NCBI GenBank assembly: GCA_020631405.1
Contig: JAHDHH010000029.1
Span: 1-43,189, forward strand
DNA from: Saprospiraceae bacterium
GTDB taxonomy: Bacteria; Bacteroidota; Bacteroidia; Chitinophagales; Saprospiraceae
Reading direction: 5' to 3'
DNA: 43,189 nucleotides
Of this stretch, positions 19,417 through 28,022 are shown piece after piece. Below the pieces are notes generated by a model. It was not told where the DNA came from and made no database searches. It saw nothing but the letters and a program-made list of their open reading frames with translations. A program made the translations under genes and the position numbers. The first letter of the stretch is position 1. Each line of letters begins with the position of its first letter.

Positions 19417-20949
19417 TTATAGTTGCTCTCTCATCATATCAAGACCTTGTCTCAATATCTTCTGTAGTGGTTGCTTAGAAGTACATACGAACTCACAGAT
19501 GGCGATATCCTCTTCTGATAGTTCATTGATTCCTAATCCTTCCATTCTTTCATAGTCATTAGCGAGGATAGCCTTCATCAAGTGCTGAGGGTAGATATCC
19601 ATCGGTAATACATTTTCATATTGACCTGAAAGCACAAATGCCCTCTGCTCACCATGTGTATTGGTATCTGCTTCGAACTTATGATCTCTAAACAAGAAAT
19701 TTGGATAAGTGTTTGATGCACTTGGTCTTGGCGCTATTGGAATCAACCAACCTAAGAACTCATTATAGTTCCCTTCTTGTACTGCTGTCACTTGAGCAGT
19801 GTTGAAAGACAAAAAGTCTTCGCCTCCTACTTTTCTTCCAGTTAAGACATTACCTGCAATCAACCTCAAATTATCTCCTTCTACATTATCCTTCAATAGC
19901 TCTCCAATATTAGCTCCAAGATATGTGTCTGCATATCCATTAGTACCAACTGGTGTACCTACTAGAGCTACCTTTCTACTTAAGTCTAAGTGACCCTTAG
20001 TAAACAGTGATCCGATAGAAGCTACTGATTGCACATCTAATGTCCAAACGATATCTTTTCCTCTAATTGGTGAGATATGGTGTATCTGTACTCCTACATT
20101 ACCTGCAGGATGCTTTCCTGAAAACCAGTGTAAGTCTGCATTGGATAAGTCTTTCATCCAAGAGTCTTCATCAGAGTTCAGCCCTAGATGCACACTTCCC
20201 TCAGTTAAGTGGGCAAGAGCATTGATTCCAGCTTGAAAGTCTTTTTCTTTTCCTTTCAACAATACTGCTGTACTTGCTGCCAATGGTGCTGTGTCAAATG
20301 TTGATATGAAAATATCTCTTGGCACTTCGTTGGGATCTGCGATGACGTCAAATGGTCTCTTATTAATGAAAGGCCATACTCCGGCTCCCATGAGAAAGCT
20401 AACCAACTCTTCTCTTGACGCTTTGTCAAGGTCTGGAGCTGTTACCGCTCTATATTCCATTTTTTTGTCAGCCAATATTACAACATCAGAGATAGCTCTT
20501 TTAGCGCCTCTTCTTACCTCAACTACCTCTCCACTTACTGGAGCCACGTATTTGATGTCAGGATTTGCCTTGTTGTAAAAGATTGGATCACCAGCTTTCA
20601 CTTCACTACCTACCTCGACTTCGAGCTTAGGTATTGGAGCTATTCCTCTGTAATCCATTGGTCTTAGAGCAAATGTATTGCTCGATGCCTGTAATATCTC
20701 ATCACCTGCTTCGCCTTCAAGTTTGATGTCAAAACCTTTCTTAAGCTTATGGGCAGTACCTGACTTAGCAAAGCTAGGTAGCTTAGCACTTCCATTAGAA
20801 AAAGAAAGTTTAGGAATGACTCCCACATCTTCTCTAGAAATATCAATACCTGACTTCTTAGCTTCAATTTGAATTAAGTTATCTGAGATACTGAGAATGA
20901 CGGCAAGTAATAGAATTATGCCTATGATTATTAATACTGTAGATAGCAT
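19417..20949 (-). CDS. nqrA: Na+-translocating NADH:quinone reductase subunit A with extra N-terminal membrane anchor
   Basis: First gene of the nqr operon. NqrA is normally a peripheral cytoplasmic subunit of about 445-450 residues that interacts with quinone. The core begins here near residue 67 (HKLKKGFDIKLEGE) and follows the family to the end: GAKRAISDVVI, the HPAGNVG motif, LTGRKVGG and CEFVCTSKQPL. Residues 1-66 are additional: a strong hydrophobic helix (about 3-21), then a polar linker. No Met occurs between residue 1 and about 98, and I see no GTG or TTG just ahead of the core. The -7 promoter element lies about 22 nt before this ATG. The extension therefore seems truly encoded, and the subunit is probably tethered to the membrane (inference). 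Confidence 0.95.
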   Translation of the reverse strand: MLSTVLIIIGIILLLAVILSISDNLIQIEAKKSGIDISREDVGVIPKLSFSNGSAKLPSFAKSGTAHKLKKGFDIKLEGEAGDEILQASSNTFALRPMDYRGIAPIPKLEVEVGSEVKAGDPIFYNKANPDIKYVAPVSGEVVEVRRGAKRAISDVVILADKKMEYRAVTAPDLDKASREELVSFLMGAGVWPFINKRPFDVIADPNEVPRDIFISTFDTAPLAASTAVLLKGKEKDFQAGINALAHLTEGSVHLGLNSDEDSWMKDLSNADLHWFSGKHPAGNVGVQIHHISPIRGKDIVWTLDVQSVASIGSLFTKGHLDLSRKVALVGTPVGTNGYADTYLGANIGELLKDNVEGDNLRLIAGNVLTGRKVGGEDFLSFNTAQVTAVQEGNYNEFLGWLIPIAPRPSASNTYPNFLFRDHKFEADTNTHGEQRAFVLSGQYENVLPMDIYPQHLMKAILANDYERMEGLGINELSEEDIAICEFVCTSKQPLQKILRQGLDMMREQL

Positions 20950-20971
20950 TATGCGCCTGTTAATTTTGCGC

Positions 20972-20979
20972 CAAATATA
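20972..20979 (-). promoter_or_regulatory. -7 element of the nqr operon promoter
   Basis: TATATTTG on the minus strand is a full match to TAnnTTTG, about 22 nt before the nqrA ATG. I find no TTG at the right distance for -33, so recognition may depend on an extended -7 or an activator. Spacing to nqrA implies a very short leader. Confidence 0.5.
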
Positions 20980-21031
20980 CTAAAGTTGGGTAACAATACT
21001 TGTCTCAATTTTTGATGAATCTTAACAGAAT

Positions 21032-22132
21032 TTATTTAGACTGCGTCTTAATAACCTTTTTGGTCATATTTCCGCCTCCAGATTCTAATCTAATGTTGTA
21101 CATCCCAGCTTGAAGATTGCTAAAATCTAATAGCACTTGACCTTGTGTCGATTGAAATTGCATGAGGTGCACACCGGTAATTGTCGTGACTATTCCAGAG
21201 AACTCTGGCGTGGAATATTTAATAGTCAACCAATCGTCAACAGGGTTTGGATAGAGTGCCATCGAAGTAGCTGTTGGATTGTCAATAGTGCTGATAGTAT
21301 TACAAAAGTCTACCTCCCAATCTACCTCCTCCCAAACTTGTCTAATAGACAGAGGTGTCCCACTCCCTGGAATCCTCCATATGGATGAATTAGCCCCACT
21401 CGCAGCAAAGAATTGGTTGACATGGTCAGCAGTGACATTGCCGTGCTCCATAGAAATAATGTGATGTATGGGTTTGGTAGCTCCCAGTGCCCGATATTCT
21501 TCGTTGCCCACTCCAATCCAAAATGCTGGATCGTCTAAGTAAGAAAGTCCCCAGTTTTCTAAATAAGTCTGGGGCATGAAGCCATCCACATAGGGATCAG
21601 CTACATGAACTTGAAAGTTATGATCATCTGGATTGCCCCATGTAGAAAGATAAATAGGCATACTATCTTGTGCAATCCCCTCGGCTAATACAGAGTCTCT
21701 AGTATCATGAAATGCCTTAACTATTCTGAGCAAATTGATCGCATCGCCATCGAATTCGCTTTCTAAGTCCAAGATATATCCCTTATACCCCGTTTGTGCT
21801 GCCACCCTAAGAGCTTCTGCTTGGTTGACTTCATTTCCTGGGTAATTGTAAGACCATGCCCAAGGCTCAATATCATGCTGAAGCAGGACTTCTACAAAGT
21901 CTCTATTTACAAGCTCTGTCCAAAATATACTGTCAACACTGCCATCTGCAACTTTGACATAGACTCTTTTGACTCCTAGCTCGCTGAGGTCATTGGCGAG
22001 GTTGACAATTGTAGGATACTCAGTACCCTCAATATGCCAAAGCCATACACCAAGATTATTGCATGACTCTTGTTGAGCATTAGCATATACTCCAAGTATG
22101 AGCAAAAGAATAGCTATAACATGTCTCTTCAT
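21032..22132 (-). CDS. Secreted TIM-barrel-like (glycoside hydrolase-like) protein with T9SS type A sorting domain
   Basis: A 366-residue protein. The start chosen is the ATG at 22132, giving the signal peptide MKRHVIAILLLILGVYANAQ. A 13-codon longer frame would run back into the terminator stem of the upstream gene. The body resembles a beta/alpha barrel: GVWLWHIEG, VKRVYVKVADG, EPWAWSYNYPG, then GYILDLESEFDGD (Asp122 and Glu124/Glu126 at a strand end, where a catalytic acid pair would sit), YLSTWGN and GFMPQTYLENWG. The last 75 or so residues are a T9SS type A domain (ALYPNPVDDWLTIKYS to VIKTQSK). Exported to the surface or medium; a carbohydrate substrate is possible but unproven, and the exact family is not clear to me. 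Confidence 0.7.
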   Translation of the reverse strand: MKRHVIAILLLILGVYANAQQESCNNLGVWLWHIEGTEYPTIVNLANDLSELGVKRVYVKVADGSVDSIFWTELVNRDFVEVLLQHDIEPWAWSYNYPGNEVNQAEALRVAAQTGYKGYILDLESEFDGDAINLLRIVKAFHDTRDSVLAEGIAQDSMPIYLSTWGNPDDHNFQVHVADPYVDGFMPQTYLENWGLSYLDDPAFWIGVGNEEYRALGATKPIHHIISMEHGNVTADHVNQFFAASGANSSIWRIPGSGTPLSIRQVWEEVDWEVDFCNTISTIDNPTATSMALYPNPVDDWLTIKYSTPEFSGIVTTITGVHLMQFQSTQGQVLLDFSNLQAGMYNIRLESGGGNMTKKVIKTQSK

Positions 22133-22136
22133 GCCT

Positions 22137-22180
22137 AAAAATAAAGAAAGCCGACTTGCAAATACATGCAAGTCGGCTTA
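22137..22180 (-). terminator. Strong terminator of the 22211-26455 gene, abutting the next start codon
   Basis: A perfect 13-bp stem (AAGCCGACTTGCA at 22148-22160 with its complement at 22167-22179) has a 6-nt loop. On the minus strand it is followed by TCTTTATTTTTAGG. It begins 31 nt after the stop at 22211 and its tail ends about 5 nt before the ATG at 22132. I see no promoter match between the stem and that ATG. Confidence 0.8.
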
Positions 22181-22210
22181 TTATTTACTATAGATTACTA
22201 AAGTTGATGA

Positions 22211-25200
22211 TTAGTCCACAAGAGTAAGCTTCTTAGTATCGCTAAAGTCACCACTGTCTAGTCTATAGAACCAGATTCCTGATCCTGACAACATATCTCT
22301 TGAGATAGTCTCAGCATTAAGTCCTGCTTCATATTGTCTAGTCACTGTATGACTAACCTTTCCTGTAATGTCAAACACTGTCAAAGTAGCTGTTCCCGCC
22401 TCTGGCAATACAAATGAGACATCTGTACTTTGAGAGAATGGGTTTGGTCTATTTTGTAACAATGCAAATCCATTTTCAGAACTTTGTAATACTACTTCTG
22501 AGATTAACAATTCAGCACCTGTGTATGCTTCTGAGTTGATAGAATTATAATCAACTGTAAGAGCATCAGCAAGTTTCATATTTGATTCTGCTTCGAATGT
22601 CACAGTTAACAATACATCCTTATCTAATGAGATAGCATCGGTAGTATTGAAGCTCAAACTAGTCAATCCACTTTCAGAAGTCACATAGTTATAATCATTG
22701 ACGTCATAGACATCTGATGTTATTTCTACAAGAGATAGTCCTGTGTGTCCTAAGGTCATTTGAAGCCCAAATAGGTCTTCTACACTTGTAGACAAGTCCA
22801 CTGTGAACTGCTCACCAGCAAGGATGTCAGCATTGTCAAAGCTAAGTACTAAGTCTTCTGCAGATCTAAACTCAGCCGAGTCTCCGCTTGTATTACTAAG
22901 TACTACAGAAGAGTTAACGTCTCCTACTTTTACTCCTACAAAATCTTCCGCCATCATGTCCGCTTGTAGATTCTGGATGTCAAGTATTCTATCTAGAGGC
23001 CATGGATTAGGCATGTTAAGCGCCTGGCTTTGGTCAAAAAATACCCAACTATCACTTTCTGGAAATTCTGTAGTTGCACCAAGTATTAATTTTCTGATGT
23101 CAATCATATCTCTTGCTGAGATTTTTTCATCAGAGTTAGCATCAGCTGCAATCATAGAATATGGAGAAGTAAAAGGTGCTATGTTAAGTAAGTGTCTTTG
23201 GATCAAGATAATATCTACCGTACTCACACCATTTTTATAATCGTCATTCTTCTCTCCTTCTAATACGTAGCTATTATTTGATAAGATATTACTAAAAGCA
23301 TAGTGACCGTCATTGTCTGTCATATCATATACAGGAAACTGAGGTAAAGCACTCATCAAGTTCACTTGTACATCCATGATGTCCTCTCCTTCTGGAGTTA
23401 CAATGTTACCAGCAATCATTCTTGCTGCCCCATCTGGGGTATTGCCACAAGAATTGTTGTTGTCTAATATATTCAGGTAAACAGTACAATAAGAGTAGTT
23501 GTCTTTTTCATCCCAAACATACATTTCAACTGGTATTGGGCTACCTGCCTGAGGACCACTAGGTAAGTCATCACAATCAAATGTGAATGAAGAACACTTC
23601 AATGAAGTAATATAGTTAGGATCACTATCAGGGTGAGTATCTGAGAATGTAAATCTCAAATCATCAATAGCTGTACAGTTGTCATAACTTCCAAGGTCAA
23701 AGTCACATGCCCAGATAGCAACGCTTCCATTCTGCATGAATGCAGTGCTAATATTCTGACAATATGGTGTTGGTGGTGTATCGTCCACTACCATGAAGTA
23801 ACTCGTACATGCTGAGAAATTACCACAACCATCCGTTACTCTCCAAATCACTCTGTGGTTTGTCATGCTTCCCTCAATACTTCCAGGAATCGTTACTTTA
23901 ACTTCTCCTCCAGATACAGTCGGTGCTACATAATATGGGTCACTACTTGCTAAGTCAGATGAAAACTCATGATCTATTGTCCAGTTACCATCTATATCTA
24001 TTTGAATTGTCCAAGATAGGTTGTTAGTAGAGCATACTCCCTCATCAAATGCTGTCTGTGTAAGCATAACTGAGTTATTCTCACAAATTATTCCATCATT
24101 GTCACTATCTGCATGGTCGTCTACTGACAAGACCACATCATCACAAGATTCGAACACAGGCTTGACATCATCTAACACCTTAATCACTTGCGTATCAGTC
24201 CATATTCCATCAGGATCACTTGAGTCTGGGTCATATGTACACCAGTTAATCACAGTCCATGCCTTCAAAATTTTGAAACAAGCATCTGACTGTATGTAGA
24301 ATGTGTCTACATCTACAGACCAAGCCATCTCATCACAAGGACCTGTGATCCAAGTTGGACTATCATTTCCTATAACATCAGTACATGTAACTGTCATATC
24401 ATCTGGAAAATCAACACTAATATCTCCAGGCACAGAACCACTTAATGTGATTGTCTGAATTCCAAATACATCTGGATGCCCTACTACAGTCCATTTACGT
24501 TTGATATAGCCAGCGCCACAACCATTAATGTCTTTATCTATGTCTTCATATTCAACCAATAAAGGTTCGCATGATGCTATTGCAGTTGCACTGCCAGTTA
24601 GGTCCAAATTTAGATAGTCTTCTTCACAACCGATTGTAACGTCTGATGGGCTTTGGATAGTTGGGGTGAGCTTATCCTCTAATCTTACATAAGCCCAAGT
24701 TTCGTTATAGTTGTCTCCAGACGAACCATAAACGCCATCCATGTCGCCATCATCCCAAACTCTCATCCACACTTGGAGTGTAGCATAGTCCGGAAGTCCG
24801 TCTCCATCTTCATCAACTCCTGCTCCTGCAAGGTCTTCACAACAGAACTTTACAAAAGCTCCTTCATCATCATCATTGTTATTATCGTTAGTGTGACCAT
24901 CGTCATTATATGTTAGGTTACCTGATTCACCACAATAGTCTTTTTCTCTTCTGATTTCAAGATGTACGGGGCTACATCCATCATAAGAGCCATTGTCAAC
25001 ATTGAAGGTAAATAGCTTTGCTATTCCACTTCCATTGTTATTAGTAGTGAGTGAGATTACGATGTCTTGTTTTGCTATAGCGACAGGTGGGGTATTGTCA
25101 ACTATATAGACATTGAATGGCTCTGAGGTAACATTGCCACAACAATCTACTGCATCGTAGTAAAACACGTGGTCTCCTTTTGGTGCATCTGTCACATAGT

Positions 25201-26455
25201 AGCCTCTGTCAGGATCATATTGAATAGTAACACCTGCAGGACCTGAAACAGAATAAGATGTCTTAGTACTACAATCATCATAGATATGCTCAGGTGCAGG
25301 AATATCAAATATTCCGAAACATCCCCAAGGATCTACACTTACTGTAAGATCATTGGCAGTCACTTCTGGACCTTCGTCATCTTGAGTCACTATGATCTGT
25401 GTAAGAAGTACAGTAGAGTTGTCGCACCAGTTATAGACATTCCATTCTCTGATGACCTTTTTCATATTAGTACATTCTTCAGCACAAGGATATACCTCTA
25501 GATCTGACATTACTGTAGCAATATTACAGTGTGTACTACTATTCGTCAACATGTGGCCATTGACTGTTGGATAAGCATATAACAGAGCTGCAGCTTCTGC
25601 ATCTATTACAGCTTGTGCCTCTTCTGCTGCGTTAGTAGCTGTCGCCAAGTACTGAGCTAATAATAATGGGTAGTAGTGATTATAGATATCTTCAGCAGTA
25701 GTACCTGAACCACACTCTAAGTAGATGTTTGGAACAGGAGCAACTACTTCAGTCTCAACATCAATAGGCATTACTGAATATTCATTGACACATGAAGTAA
25801 CTTTATTATTACTATCATCTGAGAATATGTAGGTTCTACGAACTAGCGTAGGACTACAGTCACCTCCAGGAGTAACAACATCTGCAAAAGAAATATTAAG
25901 ATTAGTAGTACAGCCATCATATGCATTTGGCATTGGCATAACTATATCTCCATCTAAAAATGCCTGATAATCTAAGCATGATCCTATAATACAGTCAGGC
26001 GATGTGTTGCCAACTGGACAAGGACAAGCTTCTTCAATTTCAGGAGTAGAAGGATCATCTCCAATTACTGGAGGTAACTTATCTTCTACAAGGATATTAC
26101 CCCAACAAGAGTTGACATAATCTCCAGTAACTGGATCTACCTCAGTGATAGTCACAGCAAAAGTACCTAGACCATCTACAATAACAGATGGTGCGGTTGT
26201 GTAACCTTCGACAGTTACAGTATAGTTAGCGGGATCATATCCTGGGTAGGAGTCTTCGCCTTCTAAAATTAAATCTACAGTAATATTTGCTTGACAAGCA
26301 TCATCGACTGATACATTGACATTGTCATTACAAGCAAGAGAAGCAGGAGGAGAGTTGATTTCTGCTAGTAGTGGTCCTCCCAGACACATAAATAGCACAA
26401 AGGACATTACCCATAACGGTATAGTCCCGACTTTCGTAGAAAGTACGGTAAACAT
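22211..26455 (-). CDS. Large secreted modular protein with dockerin-like and cohesin-like parts and T9SS type A sorting domain
   Basis: 1414 residues. A signal peptide occupies about 1-31 (hydrophobic core VMSFVLFMCLGGPLLA). Residues 40-1000 hold a series of HYR/Ig-like extracellular modules, with recurring phrases such as VEDKLPPVIGD, VDNTPPVAIAK, VVDDTPPTPYC and many Asp/Asn-rich, Cys-containing loops typical of Ca2+-stabilised domains. A carboxypeptidase-regulatory-like beta domain covers about 1013-1067. A dockerin-like pair follows: VSTVDIILIQRHLL, then DANSDEKISARDMIDIRKLILG (about 1078-1113, split by a spacer). A cohesin-like beta domain covers about 1200-1325. The last 86 residues are a type A sorting domain (LLQNRPNPFSQSTDVSF to KKLTLVD). 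Likely a surface structural or binding protein; no enzyme domain is evident. Confidence 0.8.
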   Translation of the reverse strand: MFTVLSTKVGTIPLWVMSFVLFMCLGGPLLAEINSPPASLACNDNVNVSVDDACQANITVDLILEGEDSYPGYDPANYTVTVEGYTTAPSVIVDGLGTFAVTITEVDPVTGDYVNSCWGNILVEDKLPPVIGDDPSTPEIEEACPCPVGNTSPDCIIGSCLDYQAFLDGDIVMPMPNAYDGCTTNLNISFADVVTPGGDCSPTLVRRTYIFSDDSNNKVTSCVNEYSVMPIDVETEVVAPVPNIYLECGSGTTAEDIYNHYYPLLLAQYLATATNAAEEAQAVIDAEAAALLYAYPTVNGHMLTNSSTHCNIATVMSDLEVYPCAEECTNMKKVIREWNVYNWCDNSTVLLTQIIVTQDDEGPEVTANDLTVSVDPWGCFGIFDIPAPEHIYDDCSTKTSYSVSGPAGVTIQYDPDRGYYVTDAPKGDHVFYYDAVDCCGNVTSEPFNVYIVDNTPPVAIAKQDIVISLTTNNNGSGIAKLFTFNVDNGSYDGCSPVHLEIRREKDYCGESGNLTYNDDGHTNDNNNDDDEGAFVKFCCEDLAGAGVDEDGDGLPDYATLQVWMRVWDDGDMDGVYGSSGDNYNETWAYVRLEDKLTPTIQSPSDVTIGCEEDYLNLDLTGSATAIASCEPLLVEYEDIDKDINGCGAGYIKRKWTVVGHPDVFGIQTITLSGSVPGDISVDFPDDMTVTCTDVIGNDSPTWITGPCDEMAWSVDVDTFYIQSDACFKILKAWTVINWCTYDPDSSDPDGIWTDTQVIKVLDDVKPVFESCDDVVLSVDDHADSDNDGIICENNSVMLTQTAFDEGVCSTNNLSWTIQIDIDGNWTIDHEFSSDLASSDPYYVAPTVSGGEVKVTIPGSIEGSMTNHRVIWRVTDGCGNFSACTSYFMVVDDTPPTPYCQNISTAFMQNGSVAIWACDFDLGSYDNCTAIDDLRFTFSDTHPDSDPNYITSLKCSSFTFDCDDLPSGPQAGSPIPVEMYVWDEKDNYSYCTVYLNILDNNNSCGNTPDGAARMIAGNIVTPEGEDIMDVQVNLMSALPQFPVYDMTDNDGHYAFSNILSNNSYVLEGEKNDDYKNGVSTVDIILIQRHLLNIAPFTSPYSMIAADANSDEKISARDMIDIRKLILGATTEFPESDSWVFFDQSQALNMPNPWPLDRILDIQNLQADMMAEDFVGVKVGDVNSSVVLSNTSGDSAEFRSAEDLVLSFDNADILAGEQFTVDLSTSVEDLFGLQMTLGHTGLSLVEITSDVYDVNDYNYVTSESGLTSLSFNTTDAISLDKDVLLTVTFEAESNMKLADALTVDYNSINSEAYTGAELLISEVVLQSSENGFALLQNRPNPFSQSTDVSFVLPEAGTATLTVFDITGKVSHTVTRQYEAGLNAETISRDMLSGSGIWFYRLDSGDFSDTKKLTLVD

Positions 26456-26498
26456 GGGAAAAAGTTTTGGTTATTAAATGAGTTAAAAAATTTAAGTA

Positions 26499-26512
26499 CC
26501 TCTCGTTAGAGG
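26499..26512 (-). other. Small hairpin in the leader of the 22211-26455 gene
   Basis: The minus strand reads ACCTCT-AACG-AGAGGT with a 6-bp stem and 4-nt loop, followed by ACTTAAATTTTTTAAC. It lies 45 nt upstream of the ATG at 26455, in a leader of about 120 nt. The stem is short, so it may be a weak attenuator or nothing. Confidence 0.3.
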
Positions 26513-26580
26513 TGGCGTTCAGACCAGTGAGGATTCTACTTAATTTAACTAGGGATAAACTTGTTCAGATAACCTAAGCT

Positions 26581-26588
26581 CAAATATA
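26581..26588 (-). promoter_or_regulatory. -7 element for the 22211-26455 gene
   Basis: TATATTTG on the minus strand fully matches TAnnTTTG. A TTA about 22 nt upstream is the nearest -33 candidate. The predicted leader is about 120 nt, the longest in the window. The rest of the 26456-26692 gap shows no gene. Confidence 0.45.
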
Positions 26589-26692
26589 GCCGCCTAGATA
26601 CCCTATTACCTAATTTACCTATTGGTAAAAATGGCATATTTTTTATACTCATGTAAGAACTACTTAGAAGTGTATAGAGCTGGTAATACAGG

Positions 26693-27232
26693 TTAGTTTT
26701 TATACCTTACATTACCACGCTTAGAGTCAACAGGCATGGGAGTTGCCATGTGTAATACCCAATATTTGTTATATCTTGAAACTGCAAAATCTTGCATATT
26801 TGGATTCATAATTAATTCGCAATGTGAAGGGCTAAGCATCCAATCTTTGAGGACCTCATGAAAGTAATCATGACCTTCACCAATGTTCTCTCCTACAAGT
26901 CTCCAAAAGTATCCTGCCTTATCGATTCTCTCTCCTACCTTACTTCCGTCTCTACCTACATGGGAGAAATGCTCATAGACCGACATATGCTTAGCATATT
27001 GAAAAGATGACTGTTTCAATTGGTCATTCCAACTTATTCTGGGAGCTGAGTCATACTTCTTACGACCGCATCTACAACCTCTTGCTCTGATGCTATTAAG
27101 AGCTACCGTCATATCCTCTATTGACTTATCTACCTCTGTAAGTGTACCTCTATAGGAAGACTGACTACTTCCTTCAGTTGGCATAGTAGTTAAGAAACAG
27201 AGTAAAGAGAGTAGAGTAAGGATTCGCAGCAT
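26693..27232 (-). CDS. Secreted CAP (SCP/PR1-like) domain protein
   Basis: 179 residues with a signal peptide (MLRILTLLSLLCFLTTMP; cleavage near GSS-QS). The CAP fold is recognised from the N-terminal helix ending in GCRCG, common in Bacteroidota members. ISWNDQLKQSSFQYAKHM, HFSHVGRDGSKVGERI (CAP His and Gly residues), GENIGEG, WMLSPSHCELIMNP and YWVLHMA follow. CAP proteins are extracellular; their bacterial roles are mostly undefined. The ATG at 27232 overlaps the stop of the upstream gene by one base (TGATG), so it is translated after it in the same transcript. Confidence 0.9.
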   Translation of the reverse strand: MLRILTLLSLLCFLTTMPTEGSSQSSYRGTLTEVDKSIEDMTVALNSIRARGCRCGRKKYDSAPRISWNDQLKQSSFQYAKHMSVYEHFSHVGRDGSKVGERIDKAGYFWRLVGENIGEGHDYFHEVLKDWMLSPSHCELIMNPNMQDFAVSRYNKYWVLHMATPMPVDSKRGNVRYKN

Positions 27233-27597
27233 CAGATAAGTTTGAGGTATTTGTAAGATATCATTAAACTAAATACAATTATTAAGATAAAGATTGCTTT
27301 ATGCAGAGAATTTTCGTTTTTATTAACGCTATAGAAGCTTTCCTCTCCATTGTATTCGCTACTTAAGGCATGTTCTAGCTTGTTAATATCAATATGCTTT
27401 AAGACCTCTCTAGCCCGGAGCTCATCTTGTATAGAGACTCTAAGGGCCAACTCTTGACTAAGAAATGGAAGGAGGTCCACCAGATGAGCATTAGATATGG
27501 TTGAAGGAATCTGAGCTTCGTCAAGTTTGAGTTTGACAAGCTGGATATCCAAGGCTACATCTGTTTTATAAATAGTTGTGAATTGTTGAGACGTCAT
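27232..27597 (-). CDS. DUF2007-like protein with C-terminal membrane helix
   Basis: 121 residues. The first 75 resemble DUF2007 (small putative signal-transducing domain): FTTIYKTDVALDIQLVKLKLDEAQIPSTISN, read in pieces, is the expected beta-alpha-beta opening, and LALRVSIQDELRAREVL is the ending strand and helix. A hydrophobic helix (about 101-119, FILIIVFSLMISY) would anchor it in the membrane with the domain in the cytoplasm. It lies between HIT (20-nt gap) and the CAP gene (1-nt overlap). The function is unknown. Confidence 0.65.
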   Translation of the reverse strand: MTSQQFTTIYKTDVALDIQLVKLKLDEAQIPSTISNAHLVDLLPFLSQELALRVSIQDELRAREVLKHIDINKLEHALSSEYNGEESFYSVNKNENSLHKAIFILIIVFSLMISYKYLKLI

Positions 27598-27617
27598 GCC
27601 TCACAAACATAATTGAA

Positions 27618-28022
27618 TTAATCCTCATGGATTAACTCCTTACCAATGGACTCTGCCAAATGTTTGAAATCCTCTCTAGTAAGCACTGCTCTAGTCTTAG
27701 TAAAATCTAAATCACTAATACTGTTGATAGGCACTAAGTGGATGTGAGCATGGGGGACTTCCAGTCCAATAATAGAGACTCCTATTCTCTCACACTTCAC
27801 TACACGTTCTATTGCCCTACCTACTTGCTTAGCAAAGAGAAACATTTCGGTGTAGAGTTCATCCTCCACATCAAAGATATAGTCTACTTCTTGCTTGGGT
27901 ATGACAAGGGTATGGCCTTGCGCCAATGGATTGATATCAAGAAACGCCAGCAACCTATCAGTTTCTGCAACTTTGTAGCATGGTATGTCTCCTGAAACGA
28001 TCTTAGAAAATATAGTAGGCAC
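27618..28022 (-). CDS. HIT family nucleotide-binding protein
   Basis: 134 residues, cytoplasmic. The histidine triad is HAHIHL at 91-96 (His91, 93, 95), with the middle His93 the expected nucleophile. FSKIVSGDIPCYKVAE at the start and INPLAQGHTLVIPK (30-43) are typical of Hint-like hydrolases of nucleoside phosphoramidates and adenylates. The start is a GTG at 28022 that overlaps the TAG of greA by one base. The family N-terminus begins exactly there (PTIFSKI), and no ATG fits. Confidence 0.93.
   Translation of the reverse strand: MPTIFSKIVSGDIPCYKVAETDRLLAFLDINPLAQGHTLVIPKQEVDYIFDVEDELYTEMFLFAKQVGRAIERVVKCERIGVSIIGLEVPHAHIHLVPINSISDLDFTKTRAVLTREDFKHLAESIGKELIHED

Noticed and set aside
22133-22171. 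Thirteen extra codons at the start of the TIM-barrel-like protein
   Set aside because: They run into the stem of the upstream terminator, and the signal peptide begins at the ATG of 22132.
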